From Taishania pollutisoli (GTDB lineage: Bacteria > Bacteroidota > Bacteroidia > Flavobacteriales_D > Crocinitomicaceae), in the NCBI RefSeq assembly GCF_014518315.1, contig NZ_JACVEL010000008.1, forward strand, positions 5,001 through 48,015: a stretch of DNA of 43,015 bases, written 5' to 3'. The notes beneath the pieces were generated by a model. The model did not search any database. It was not told the DNA's origin and saw nothing but the letters and a program-made list of their open reading frames with translations. Below, in pieces: positions 25,792-33,787 of this stretch. Numbering within the stretch: the first letter of the stretch is position 1; each line of letters opens with the position of its first letter. The translations under genes were made by a program, and so were the position numbers.

Positions 25792-26862
25792 TTACTTGTT
25801 CACTACCTTGATTTTCGCTCCGTCTTTCAGGTAAGGGCTTCCTGAAACAATCAGGAATTTACTATTCTCCAATCCTGAGGTGATCAATACGTTGTCGCGC
25901 TGAATCGCTCCGATTTTAACTTCAGCCTTCCGGGCCACTTGCTGATCGTTCGTGACGAATACATATCCTCTTCCGGCATCTCCATCCAACAGTGATTCAT
26001 AAGGAATCAACCAGGAATCAGTCGCTTGTCCGTAGATTGTAACTTTTGCAAACATTCCCGAAGCAACCGCCAGTTTCCCCAGTGATACCGGTTGTACCTG
26101 AACACTGAATGTCCCTGAATTCGGGTCCAATCCTTCTGATTTCCGGGAAACCACAGCTGCAATTTTATCCGGGAATGCGTCTGTTGTAATTACAGCAGAA
26201 TCTCCCTCCTGAATTGTTGCCCATTGGCGATCAGAGACTCCGATTTTCACAATCCAGTTTCCTTTTCCGGCTCCATTGATTTGTACCACGGGAGTTCCCG
26301 CACCAACAATCTGGCCTTCGTTTGCCAGGCGCAACAATACATATCCGTCTGTCGTTGCACGAATCTCCGAATAGCGGAGGTTGAATTGAATTGCTTTCCA
26401 GTCCTGCTGTACTACTTCATACGCTGTTTTTGCATTTTCAAACTGCTCCAATGTCACAACACTATCTCTATACAACTTTTTAGCACGGTTGAAATCCCGC
26501 TCCGCTTTTTCAAGTCCCAACTTCGCCTGCGCTGCTTTTGCATTGATTTCGGTCATATTTAAGATCGCCAGCAATTGCCCCTTTTTTACCAAATCTCCTT
26601 CTTTGACGTAAATCCGTTCAATGACTCCCCCGTTTTTGAATGACAACAGTGTTTCATCATCTGTTGAGAACAATCCCGTTGTTTCAGTCAGAGACTCTCC
26701 TTTTCCCTGCTTCAGAGAAAGCACTGAAACAGGAACAGATTCCTGTACGTTTAATCCATCCTCCCCGGTTTCATCATGACCGCACGAGGCTAACACAGCA
26801 AGAAAAAGAAGTGGCAGATAATTGATAATTGTCTTCATTGTTCGTTTCATAACTCGTCTCAT
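25792..26862 (-). CDS. RND efflux periplasmic adaptor lipoprotein
   Basis: A 356-residue membrane-fusion protein linking the permease to the TolC channel. The N terminus is a lipoprotein signal with lipobox LASC (Cys27). Domains in order: barrel-sandwich/lipoyl half (GGVIERIYVKEGDLVKKGQLLAILN, about 78-102), a short alpha-hairpin (about 103-155, KLGLEKAERDFNRAKKLY), the second lipoyl half (IRATTDGYVLLRLANEGQIVGAGTPV), a beta-barrel (about 205-285) and a membrane-proximal domain. The ATG at 26862 overlaps the tolC TGA as ATGA, favouring this start; in-frame ATGs at 26850 and 26838 are alternatives. Confidence 0.93.
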   Translation of the reverse strand: MRRVMKRTMKTIINYLPLLFLAVLASCGHDETGEDGLNVQESVPVSVLSLKQGKGESLTETTGLFSTDDETLLSFKNGGVIERIYVKEGDLVKKGQLLAILNMTEINAKAAQAKLGLEKAERDFNRAKKLYRDSVVTLEQFENAKTAYEVVQQDWKAIQFNLRYSEIRATTDGYVLLRLANEGQIVGAGTPVVQINGAGKGNWIVKIGVSDRQWATIQEGDSAVITTDAFPDKIAAVVSRKSEGLDPNSGTFSVQVQPVSLGKLAVASGMFAKVTIYGQATDSWLIPYESLLDGDAGRGYVFVTNDQQVARKAEVKIGAIQRDNVLITSGLENSKFLIVSGSPYLKDGAKIKVVNK

Positions 26863-28229
26863 TTTGATTGTTGATTGGTTGGTATGGGATAAGATGCAGT
26901 CTCGCGTTCCAGTTTAGCCAAAGCCGTCAGTAACTGGTAGTAATACACCGAAGTTGCCAGCTTTGCTGCCGTCAGTTGCGTACGGGCATCAACTGTTTCG
27001 ATGTACGTATTGACTCCCGCCGCATATCCTTTATCAATTAACCGGAAATACGTTTCAGCCATTTCCAGTTGTTTGAGTGTTGTTTCATAATTTGACTTAC
27101 TCGCTAACACTTCGTTGTAAGCTGAAGTCACTGCAACATCCAATTGCTGTTCTGCGTACGCTTTTTGGAGTTTTGCAATTTCCACTTCATTTTTCGCTTC
27201 CTTTACTTTCAGGGTATTTCTGTTTCCGTTAAAAATCGGAATGTTCAGTTGCAATCCGACCATGTAATACCGGGACTGTTCATTGAACTTAAATCCTTCT
27301 GCCTGTGACCCGGCATCTGCAAATCCATTCAATTTGGGGACAAATACCTGTTTGTTCATCCGAACGACATCTTCCCGCAGCGTAACCATGTACTCCATTG
27401 ACTCCAGCTCTTCCCTGTCCTGTGCAGAAACAGTGGTTGTTTCAATAAATGGAATAATCCGTTCTGTACCTGCAGCTTCAATGGTAGCATCCGCTTCCCG
27501 GTTGAGCAACGCATTAAAATACCGTTGCACTGTTTTCAGTTGCAGTTCTGCAGCATTCAATTTTGCTGTTGCCTGTGCAATTTCCGTTTCCGAGCGCAGC
27601 ACATATGCATGCAATCCGTTTCCGGCTTCAATCAGTTTCTCATTGGTGCGCTTCCCTTCTTCGGCAAGTTGAATCGCATTTTGGTGAATTTCCACCGCTT
27701 TCAATGCGCTCAGATAGCTGTAATAAGTCGTTTTAATTTCCTTCACCAATTCCCGCTGGTAAATTTCCACTTCATTCTCGCGGATCATCCATTGTTTTTC
27801 CTGGATTCGCTTGTTGTGAATAATGTCCATATTCAAAATCGGTACCGACAAACGAATGCGTGCATCGTAATAATTTTTCGGTAAGAAATTGATTTGCTGG
27901 TTTTCAATGAGAGGAAATGCATTTTGCCCCATAAACTGATTCAGTGTGGAATATACGGGATTCAACATATCTCCGACCGGAAGCTGAATATCACGACCTC
28001 CTTCCGCTGTGGTATATCCTGCCTGAAAATCAAGGGACGGAATGTAGAGATTACGTGCCTGTTTCAGTGCATAGAGTGCATTTTGAAGGGATAAATTGCG
28101 TTGCTGCAATACCAGATTACTCTGTAATCCTTGTTGGAGATATCCTTCTAACACCTCACCCTGACCCCAAACCGGCAGGTGCAACAACAGGGATACCAGG
28201 ATAACCGCTTTTAGTGTTATTTTACGCAT
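26859..28229 (-). CDS. TolC-family outer-membrane efflux channel
   Basis: A 456-residue outer-membrane factor. Signal peptide about 1-22 (...VSLLLHLPVWGQ). Two OEP repeats with long helices are visible: about 45-240 (NALYALKQARNLYIPSLDFQAGY..., IQLAEEGKRTNEKLIEAGNGL) and about 265-445 (LREDVVRMNKQVFVPKLNGFADAG, TAAKLATSVYYYQLLTALAKL). It forms the trimeric exit duct of the tripartite pump encoded by the next two genes. The start lies 11 nt after the tetR stop, and a TetR-type palindrome spans that junction. Confidence 0.93.
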   Translation of the reverse strand: MRKITLKAVILVSLLLHLPVWGQGEVLEGYLQQGLQSNLVLQQRNLSLQNALYALKQARNLYIPSLDFQAGYTTAEGGRDIQLPVGDMLNPVYSTLNQFMGQNAFPLIENQQINFLPKNYYDARIRLSVPILNMDIIHNKRIQEKQWMIRENEVEIYQRELVKEIKTTYYSYLSALKAVEIHQNAIQLAEEGKRTNEKLIEAGNGLHAYVLRSETEIAQATAKLNAAELQLKTVQRYFNALLNREADATIEAAGTERIIPFIETTTVSAQDREELESMEYMVTLREDVVRMNKQVFVPKLNGFADAGSQAEGFKFNEQSRYYMVGLQLNIPIFNGNRNTLKVKEAKNEVEIAKLQKAYAEQQLDVAVTSAYNEVLASKSNYETTLKQLEMAETYFRLIDKGYAAGVNTYIETVDARTQLTAAKLATSVYYYQLLTALAKLERETASYPIPTNQQSK

Positions 28230-28231
28230 AG

Positions 28232-28243
28232 TTAACAGTGTTA
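28232..28243. promoter_or_regulatory. Second TetR-type palindrome at the tetR/tolC junction
   Basis: TTAACAGTGTTA matches, as reverse complement, 12 consecutive bases of the palindrome upstream of tetR (28914-28928). It includes the tetR stop codon and ends 2 nt before the tolC ATG. It may be a secondary operator or roadblock for the efflux genes. Confidence 0.55.
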
Positions 28244-28891
28244 TTTATGATTGTTTTTTGTCTGTTCAAGGAAATGCACATACGTCTTAAAGGCTGTTTC
28301 CAATAACAACTCTGTATCTTCCTGTGACAAACACTCTTCTCCTACTTTTTGCAAATGTGTCGAAATAAACAGTGAACACAATCCATGAACAGTAGCCCAG
28401 GCTTGTAAAGCTGTAGAACTCACATCGCTTCCTACAAAATATCCTTTCTGCTGGCATTCTTCGATTGTAAACACTAAAAACTCAAACACCTGTTTCCCTT
28501 CTTCCCAACACTCCTCACCGGAATCAGCATCCAGGTGATCCATCGGGTCCTTCATTATAAACATCAGTTCGTAAAAATCCGGACTCTCCAAAGCAAACCG
28601 GATATACGTTCTACCGATGGCCTTTAATCGCTCAAAAGGATCTTCTACCGAAACAAGTGAAGAGAACAGTGTTTTCAACACTAAAAATCCTTCCTGATGC
28701 AACGCATAAGCAATATCACTTTTATCTTTATAATACAAATAAATCGTCGTAGGGCTAACACCTATTTCCGCAGCAATTTTCCGGATTGAAGCAGACTGAT
28801 AGCCTTCTTCCACAAACAATTTTTTTGCCGCGTTTAAGATTGTTTTTTTGACATCTTCTTTGCGTTTTGATTTTTTATCTTCTGCTTTCAT
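28241..28891 (-). CDS. TetR/AcrR-family transcriptional regulator of the efflux operon
   Basis: A 216-residue regulator. The TetR_N helix-turn-helix is at about 13-60 (KKTILNAAKKLFVEEGYQSASIRKIAAEIGVSPTTIYLYYKDKSDI). The rest is an all-helical ligand domain with Phe/Leu-rich segments. It is the first gene of the tetR-tolC-adaptor-permease operon and probably represses it and itself. The ATG at 28891 is 5 nt after a TATTTTTG -7 box, and a perfect palindrome covers the expected -33/spacer region. The ligand is unknown. Confidence 0.93.
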   Translation of the reverse strand: MKAEDKKSKRKEDVKKTILNAAKKLFVEEGYQSASIRKIAAEIGVSPTTIYLYYKDKSDIAYALHQEGFLVLKTLFSSLVSVEDPFERLKAIGRTYIRFALESPDFYELMFIMKDPMDHLDADSGEECWEEGKQVFEFLVFTIEECQQKGYFVGSDVSSTALQAWATVHGLCSLFISTHLQKVGEECLSQEDTELLLETAFKTYVHFLEQTKNNHK

Positions 28892-28896
28892 GAGGT

Positions 28897-28904
28897 CAAA
28901 AATA
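28897..28904 (-). promoter_or_regulatory. -7 box (TATTTTTG) of the tetR efflux operon
   Basis: Minus-strand TATTTTTG fits TAnnTTTG and ends 5 nt before the tetR ATG, implying a leaderless or nearly leaderless mRNA. The -33 element is weak (TTA in place of TTG). Confidence 0.5.
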
Positions 28905-28913
28905 AATCAAAAA

Positions 28914-28928
28914 ATTAACACTGTTAAT
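28914..28928. promoter_or_regulatory. TetR operator candidate: perfect 15-bp palindrome
   Basis: ATTAACA-C-TGTTAAT is perfectly symmetric around the central base. It covers the -33/spacer region of the tetR promoter. GTTAA/TTAAC (28923-28937) forms a second, looser inverted pair right beside it. Size and position are typical of a TetR autoregulatory site. Confidence 0.7.
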
Positions 28929-29046
28929 ATTTTTAACAAAAAAAGGAGAAAAAATAATTTTACAGCTTCAAAAAAACAGAAAACAATCCCGCAATAACTT
29001 CACATTCTGTAAAAGAACCATTAATTTAGCCGTAAAATCCTAAAAG

Positions 29047-29670
29047 ATGTCGTTTAAAAAGTTAAAACCGGAAGTTGTTGAAGCATTAAAAACCATACCA
29101 ATTGAATCACTCGTTGATGCTGCCAAATCCCTTTTCTCGACTATCAAATCGGGTAAAAACGTATTGATCTCGGCACCGGTTTCTTCCGGAAAGACAACAA
29201 CGGCACTGGTTTCCATTTTTAATAAAGTCAACCAGGAATATGAGGGTTCTCCACGCGCTATTTTACTAACGAACAGCATCGAGAAGGCAGAAGCACTTCA
29301 CAAAAAGATCGCTCCGGTTTGCCGGAAACTGGATGTTACTGCGGATCTGATTCACGACAAGGGCAACAGTATTCAGCAGCGCAATGACATTTTTGACGGA
29401 ACGGAAATCATTATTGGCAATCCGAAACGAATTTTTGAGTTGTACCTGCAAAACGGAATCAATCTCAAATTACTGGATTTATTTATTGTTGATGATCTGG
29501 ACGAATGTTTATCCAATCACAAACAAGCGGAATTAAAACGACTGATTGAAAGCCTGGAATCGAAAACACAATTGGTATTGTTGACCAACGTATACAACAA
29601 GAAAGTGGAAGTATTTATTGAATCGCTTGAAATTCCACTTGCGGTCGTTGAGTTGGACGAATCCATATAA
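29047..29670 (+). CDS. Stand-alone DEAD-box-like ATPase domain (N-terminal RecA fold only)
   Basis: A 207-residue cytoplasmic protein resembling the first RecA domain of a DEAD-box RNA helicase. Visible: an N-terminal LKPEVVEAL segment like the region before the Q motif (without the Gln), Walker A APVSSGKT (43-50), motif Ia-like LLTNSIEKAEAL (73-84), motif Ib-like GNPKRI (124-129), motif II as VDDLDE (148-153) instead of DEAD, and LLTN (178-181) where SAT is expected. The second RecA domain with motifs IV-VI is absent and the gene ends cleanly. ATP binding is plausible; unwinding by itself is not. hemE begins 30 nt downstream on the same strand. It may be a regulator or decoy subunit; function unknown. 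Confidence 0.75.
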   Translation: MSFKKLKPEVVEALKTIPIESLVDAAKSLFSTIKSGKNVLISAPVSSGKTTTALVSIFNKVNQEYEGSPRAILLTNSIEKAEALHKKIAPVCRKLDVTADLIHDKGNSIQQRNDIFDGTEIIIGNPKRIFELYLQNGINLKLLDLFIVDDLDECLSNHKQAELKRLIESLESKTQLVLLTNVYNKKVEVFIESLEIPLAVVELDESI

Positions 29671-29685
29671 TGAACAGAATATATA

Positions 29686-29693
29686 TATCTTTA
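29686..29693 (+). promoter_or_regulatory. -7 box (TATCTTTA) upstream of hemE
   Basis: TATCTTTA ends 7 nt before the hemE ATG at 29701, in the 30-nt gap after the DEAD-like gene. No TTG lies at the right -33 distance, so it is weak. It would allow hemE to be expressed separately from the gene before it. Confidence 0.35.
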
Positions 29694-29700
29694 CACCCTA

Positions 29701-30741
29701 ATGATTCAAAACGATTTACTTTTAAGAGCAGCAAAAGGAGAAGCAATTGAACGCTATCCTGTATGGTTAATGCGTCAGGCCGGAAGAATTTTACCGGAAT
29801 ACCGGGCAGTGAGAAACAGTCTCTCCGGGTTTAAGGAACTTGTGGAAACTCCTGAATTGGCTGCCGAAGTTACCATTCAACCCGTTGATCTTCTCGGGGT
29901 AGATGCTGCAATCATCTTTTCAGACATCCTTGTTGTTCCTGAAGCAATGGGATGTGAATACCAGATGATTGAGAAAAAAGGCCCCTGGTTTGAGAATACC
30001 GTTAAATCAACGGATGACCTGGTCAAACTTGCCGAAACTGATTTTGACGTTGAAGACCGTCTGGGATACGTTACTGAAGCCATCCGCATCACCAATAAAG
30101 AACTGAACGGACGTGTTCCACTCATCGGGTTCGCAGGCGCTCCATGGACAATCTTTTGTTACATGACAGAAGGCCACGGGTCAAAAACATTCTCCGAAGC
30201 ACGCAAGCTTTTGTATACCAATCCGACTTTGGCACATGAGTTGTTACAACGTATTACAAAGGTAACTGTTTCCTATCTGAAAGCCCAGGTTGCTGCCGGT
30301 GCGCACATGATCCAGGTATTTGATTCATGGGCAGGCGTTTTGGGACATGCTCAGTACCTGGAATTCAGCTTACCGTATTTACAGCAAATTGTGGATGCAA
30401 TAACAGATGTACCTGTAACCCTTTTCTCAAAAGGAGCGTATACTTCTTTGCAGAACATTGCAGATCTGAATTGCAACACAGTAGGTTTGGACTGGAATAT
30501 GGACGTAAAAGACATTCGCGTTCATGTGGGAGAAAACAGAACATTACAGGGAAATTTAGATCCGTGTGTGCTGTATGCTTCACACAAAGATGTGGAAAAT
30601 TTAACAAAAAGTATGTTGGATACCTTTACAAGTAAAAGACATATTGTAAATTTGGGTCACGGAGTTTATCCGGATGTTGATCCTGAGAAGGTTAAAACAT
30701 TTATTAAAACTGTAAAAAACTATGAAATTCAATACAAATAA
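29701..30741 (+). CDS. hemE: Uroporphyrinogen decarboxylase
   Basis: HemE (346 residues) decarboxylates the four acetate side chains of uroporphyrinogen III to give coproporphyrinogen III in heme synthesis, in the cytoplasm. The N-terminal signature [16 protein letters not shown] (about 20-35), the substrate Asp in [14 protein letters not shown] and the second signature [16 protein letters not shown] (about 144-159) are all present, as is the late [13 protein letters not shown]. Length is normal. It lies between the DEAD-like gene and an OmpA-family gene whose start follows its stop by 1 nt. Confidence 0.98.
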   Translation: MIQNDLLLRAAKGEAIERYPVWLMRQAGRILPEYRAVRNSLSGFKELVETPELAAEVTIQPVDLLGVDAAIIFSDILVVPEAMGCEYQMIEKKGPWFENTVKSTDDLVKLAETDFDVEDRLGYVTEAIRITNKELNGRVPLIGFAGAPWTIFCYMTEGHGSKTFSEARKLLYTNPTLAHELLQRITKVTVSYLKAQVAAGAHMIQVFDSWAGVLGHAQYLEFSLPYLQQIVDAITDVPVTLFSKGAYTSLQNIADLNCNTVGLDWNMDVKDIRVHVGENRTLQGNLDPCVLYASHKDVENLTKSMLDTFTSKRHIVNLGHGVYPDVDPEKVKTFIKTVKNYEIQYK

Positions 30742-30742
30742 C

Positions 30743-31909
30743 ATGAAAAGATCAATCGCGGTGGCAATGATAGGCCTTTCTACTACAATTGCCATGGGAC
30801 AACAAGCAGAGAGCCTTGTTTCTAACGGAAGTTTTGAATCTGTTGACAAGCAACCTAAAAAATTGGGAAGCATCGAAAGTGCAATCGGCTGGTACTCCCC
30901 GACAGGAGCCAGAGCGGATTTATTCATTCCGAATAAGAAATTACCTGAAATTGATGCTCCATCCAATATTTACGGAACAGAAGAAGCAAAAGACGGTTCT
31001 AATTATGCGGGAATTGTCACGTATTCCCACAACAACAAAGTACCACGTACGTATGTTGCCAATAAATTAGAAGTTCCATTGAAAAAAGGAGAAAAATACT
31101 GTGTTCAGTTTCATGTTTCCATGGCTGAAGCTTCTTCGTACGCTTCCAACCAAATCGGTGTTCACTTTTCAAAGAAAGCATTCGGAACAGAGGCAAAAGA
31201 AAGCATCATTGAAAAAACACATGTGTTGGATGAAAACAACAAAATTTTCAATGCGCCATTCGGATGGGATCGCGTGTGTGGTGTGTTTGAAGCAGAAGGC
31301 GGTGAAAAATACATTACCATCGGAAACTTTACATCCAATGAAAATACAAAGAACGTACGGAACAAAAAGAATTCAAGTTCTAAAGTTGCGCTGATTGCGG
31401 CAGCTTATTATTATGTGGACAATATTTCCGTGACGGTAATCGACGAAAGCAATCCATGTGACTGCGCTCCGACAGACCCTACGGAAGGTTATTCAAAAAC
31501 GGTATATCAAAAAGCGATCAACATCTCTGACGATATGACGCCGGCGAAGAAAGTTGAATCACTTCAGGTATTTTTCGGATTTGGAAAAACAGATTTGACA
31601 AAAGCGGGAGAAGATGTTCTGAACATCATCGTGAAGCAGATGAAAGACAATCCGAATATGAAATTACAAATCAACGGATTCTCAGATGCTGCTGAAGATC
31701 AAGCTGCCGAAGATCAGCAATTCTTCCAGGGAATGGACAGCAAACGTGTGAATGCTATTTTCACGTACCTGACAGAAAAAGGAATTGGTGAAACGCGCCT
31801 GATTGCTGCTCCGCAAGGAAGTGCAGAACAAAGTTCTGAAATCACAACCAGCGATGAAGACGATATCAAGCAAGCGAAAAACCGACGTGTAGAATTTAAA
31901 GTACGGTAA
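30743..31909 (+). CDS. OmpA-family outer-membrane protein with N-terminal carbohydrate-binding-like domain
   Basis: A 388-residue exported protein from the ATG at 30743; an in-frame ATG at 30722 would overlap hemE and spoil the signal peptide. Signal peptide about 1-20 (MKRSIAVAMIGLSTTIAMGQ). Residues about 22-235 form a galactose-binding-like beta sandwich (LVSNGSFESVDKQPKKLGSIESAIGWYSPTGARADLF; KYCVQFHVSMAEASSYASNQIGVHFS). The C-terminal 130 residues are the peptidoglycan-binding OmpA domain (VFFGFGKTDLTKAGEDVLNIIVKQM, LQINGFSDAAEDQ, SKRVNAIFTYLTEKGIGETRL, ending KNRRVEFKV). It likely tethers the outer membrane or surface material to peptidoglycan. It ends at a strong terminator. Confidence 0.9.
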   Translation: MKRSIAVAMIGLSTTIAMGQQAESLVSNGSFESVDKQPKKLGSIESAIGWYSPTGARADLFIPNKKLPEIDAPSNIYGTEEAKDGSNYAGIVTYSHNNKVPRTYVANKLEVPLKKGEKYCVQFHVSMAEASSYASNQIGVHFSKKAFGTEAKESIIEKTHVLDENNKIFNAPFGWDRVCGVFEAEGGEKYITIGNFTSNENTKNVRNKKNSSSKVALIAAAYYYVDNISVTVIDESNPCDCAPTDPTEGYSKTVYQKAINISDDMTPAKKVESLQVFFGFGKTDLTKAGEDVLNIIVKQMKDNPNMKLQINGFSDAAEDQAAEDQQFFQGMDSKRVNAIFTYLTEKGIGETRLIAAPQGSAEQSSEITTSDEDDIKQAKNRRVEFKVR

Positions 31910-31931
31910 TTAACTGGTGTTATAGAATGAG

Positions 31932-31963
31932 AAAAGCCGCTTCTGATCAGAAGCGGCTTTTTT
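31932..31963. terminator. Bidirectional rho-independent terminator
   Basis: A perfect 30-bp palindrome (31932-31961) with GCCGCTTCTGATCAGAAGCGGC at its centre region is flanked by A- and T-runs. It can end both the OmpA gene (+) and the DUF4834 gene (-). Confidence 0.93.
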
Positions 31964-31994
31964 GCGTATTTTGGTCGTTTAATTCTTCCGCTAA

Positions 31995-32246
31995 TTAGTT
32001 TATTTCTTCATAATCGACATCCTGAACTCCCCCCTTCACCTCATCCTTTTTCACAATCCGTGTTCTTCCGAATGTTTTCAGTTTTTCTTTTTTCTCTGTT
32101 TCAAACTGTCTGTTTGCCTGATTCATCCTTCTCTCCTCTTCCATGTTTCTTTTCGCAATGAGCAATTGACCTATCAATCTCAGGACAATCAATCCTCCGA
32201 TAATCATCAACACCATTTTAAAAAAACCGGCAATGCTTAAAATCAT
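31995..32246 (-). CDS. DUF4834 family small membrane protein
   Basis: An 83-residue protein from the ATG at 32246; the frame extends to a TTG at 32273, but the ATG immediately before the hydrophobic segment is the better start. A single transmembrane helix (about 3-25, ILSIAGFFKMVLMIIGGLIVLRL) is followed by a highly charged cytoplasmic tail (AKRNMEEERRMNQANRQF ... TRIVKKDE ... VEDVDYEE-like ending VQDVDYEEIN). This matches DUF4834, a Bacteroidota-specific family of unknown function. Confidence 0.75.
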   Translation of the reverse strand: MILSIAGFFKMVLMIIGGLIVLRLIGQLLIAKRNMEEERRMNQANRQFETEKKEKLKTFGRTRIVKKDEVKGGVQDVDYEEIN

Positions 32247-32413
32247 AACGTTTAGCTCTTCTATGAAGCACAAAAATAGATATAAGTTCCGAATTCACAT
32301 CTTTTTTACCTCCAAAACCATAGAGACGCATAAATTATCGTTAAACTCTGCACAAGTCTTTCGTTTCAAAACATATTTTTTATATTTTTATCCGCTATAA
32401 ATAAACCCACATC

Positions 32414-32992
32414 ATGACAACGCAGGCATTATTCAGCGAGTTAGAGAACGTTACGAAAGAAAACATACACTACCTGGAACAAAATGTCTTGCCGTTAACT
32501 CCTGAGCAACTCAACTGGAAACCACGCCAGGATGTATGGAACGTGAAAGAAGTCATTGCTCACGTGTACGAACACGCGAAATACTATCATTCTGCATTCT
32601 CAAAAAAAATTGACACCACCAAATTCCGGGAACCCAAAGATTTATTTCTTTCCTCTCCATTGGGAAAAAGCATGTGGAAATCAATGAAGCTCGGGAATGC
32701 GAGAAATGTGAAACGAAAGATGAAAGCAGCACGACTCTACAACCCGCTGATTGTAAAATCAATCGTTACAGAACATGTTATTGCTGATTTTTTGGCAAGT
32801 CAAAAAGAATTGCTGAACATCCTGGAACGCGCAAAAACAATCAATATCAGAAAAGCAAAAATACGTCTGGTTGGCAACAATGTTATCAAATTCCGGTTTG
32901 GTGACACCTTATTACTGGTCGTTTATCACAACCAGCGGCATATTCAACAAGTCATCAATCTAATTCAGCACCCTAAATTCCCGCAACCATGA
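32414..32992 (+). CDS. DinB-family protein
   Basis: A 192-residue four-helix-bundle protein of the DinB/YfiT type. The expected metal-binding histidines are seen in VIAHVYEHAKYYH near residues 49-57 and in VVYHNQRHIQQVINL near the C terminus. Members include thiol transferases (bacillithiol or mycothiol S-transferase-like) and uncharacterised proteins; the substrate is unknown here. Its stop overlaps the start of the NlpC/P60 gene by 4 nt (ATGA), so the two are co-translated. Confidence 0.85.
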   Translation: MTTQALFSELENVTKENIHYLEQNVLPLTPEQLNWKPRQDVWNVKEVIAHVYEHAKYYHSAFSKKIDTTKFREPKDLFLSSPLGKSMWKSMKLGNARNVKRKMKAARLYNPLIVKSIVTEHVIADFLASQKELLNILERAKTINIRKAKIRLVGNNVIKFRFGDTLLLVVYHNQRHIQQVINLIQHPKFPQP

Positions 32993-33750
32993 GTTCAATA
33001 TCCGCCTATTGCAAAGTCGCGATTGCTCCTGTGAGGGAAGATGCGAAAGATAGCAGTGAAATGGTTACACAGTTGTTGTTTGGAGAAATGGTGGATGTAA
33101 TGGAAGAGCAGGAGAAATGGTGGAAAATCCGAACATACCAGGACAATTACATCGGTTGGGTGGATCCGAAGCAACTGCGAAAACTCTCAAAAAAAGAAGC
33201 TGGCAGATGGTTGGACGGGTTATCTTACCAACGCAATTTAATCACGGAGTTGATCACTCCCTGGGGAAAGCAATTGATCGTTAAAGGTTCATTTGTACCA
33301 TTTCATGTAAAGGATTCGTTTTCGATCGGGAATGATGAATACTTCCTTGCCGGGGAACCGGATGAAAAGGTCGGGGGCAATCCGGTGGCGATTGCACTTG
33401 AGTACCTCAACGCTCCTTACTTGTGGGGTGGAAAAACTCCTTTTGGAATTGACTGTTCAGGCCTCACACAACAGGTATTTCGCTTCCTGGAAATCAATCT
33501 CCCGCGGGATGCTTCCCAGCAGGTTGAATACGGAACAAGTATTGATTTTGAAGAACGGCTTCCCGGAGATGTCCTGTTTTTCAGCAATGAGAACGGAAAA
33601 GTAATTCATGTCGGGATTATCAAAGACGACAATGAAATCATTCACGCCAGCGGTCAGGTGCGCATTGACCGGTACGATCAAAAAGGAATTCTACATTACT
33701 CCGGTGAATACTACACCCATAGCTTCTCGGCAATCAAGAGAATGATCTGA
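32989..33750 (+). CDS. NlpC/P60 (C40) peptidase with SH3-like domains
   Basis: A 253-residue cysteine peptidase likely acting on peptidoglycan stem peptides. The N-terminal half carries bacterial SH3-like modules (CKVAIAPVREDAKDSSEMVTQLLFGE, WWKIRTYQDNYIGWVDPKQL). The NlpC/P60 domain spans about 130-250 with the catalytic triad Cys156 (GIDCSGLTQQVF), His207 (KVIHVGII) and His219 (EIIHASG). No signal peptide is visible, unusual for a cell-wall hydrolase; similar Bacteroidota proteins recycle muropeptides in the cytoplasm. It overlaps the DinB gene by 4 nt. Confidence 0.92.
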   Translation: MSSISAYCKVAIAPVREDAKDSSEMVTQLLFGEMVDVMEEQEKWWKIRTYQDNYIGWVDPKQLRKLSKKEAGRWLDGLSYQRNLITELITPWGKQLIVKGSFVPFHVKDSFSIGNDEYFLAGEPDEKVGGNPVAIALEYLNAPYLWGGKTPFGIDCSGLTQQVFRFLEINLPRDASQQVEYGTSIDFEERLPGDVLFFSNENGKVIHVGIIKDDNEIIHASGQVRIDRYDQKGILHYSGEYYTHSFSAIKRMI

Positions 33751-33787
33751 TCGTTGTTATTAATCCGAATTGCTTTATAATAACCGA

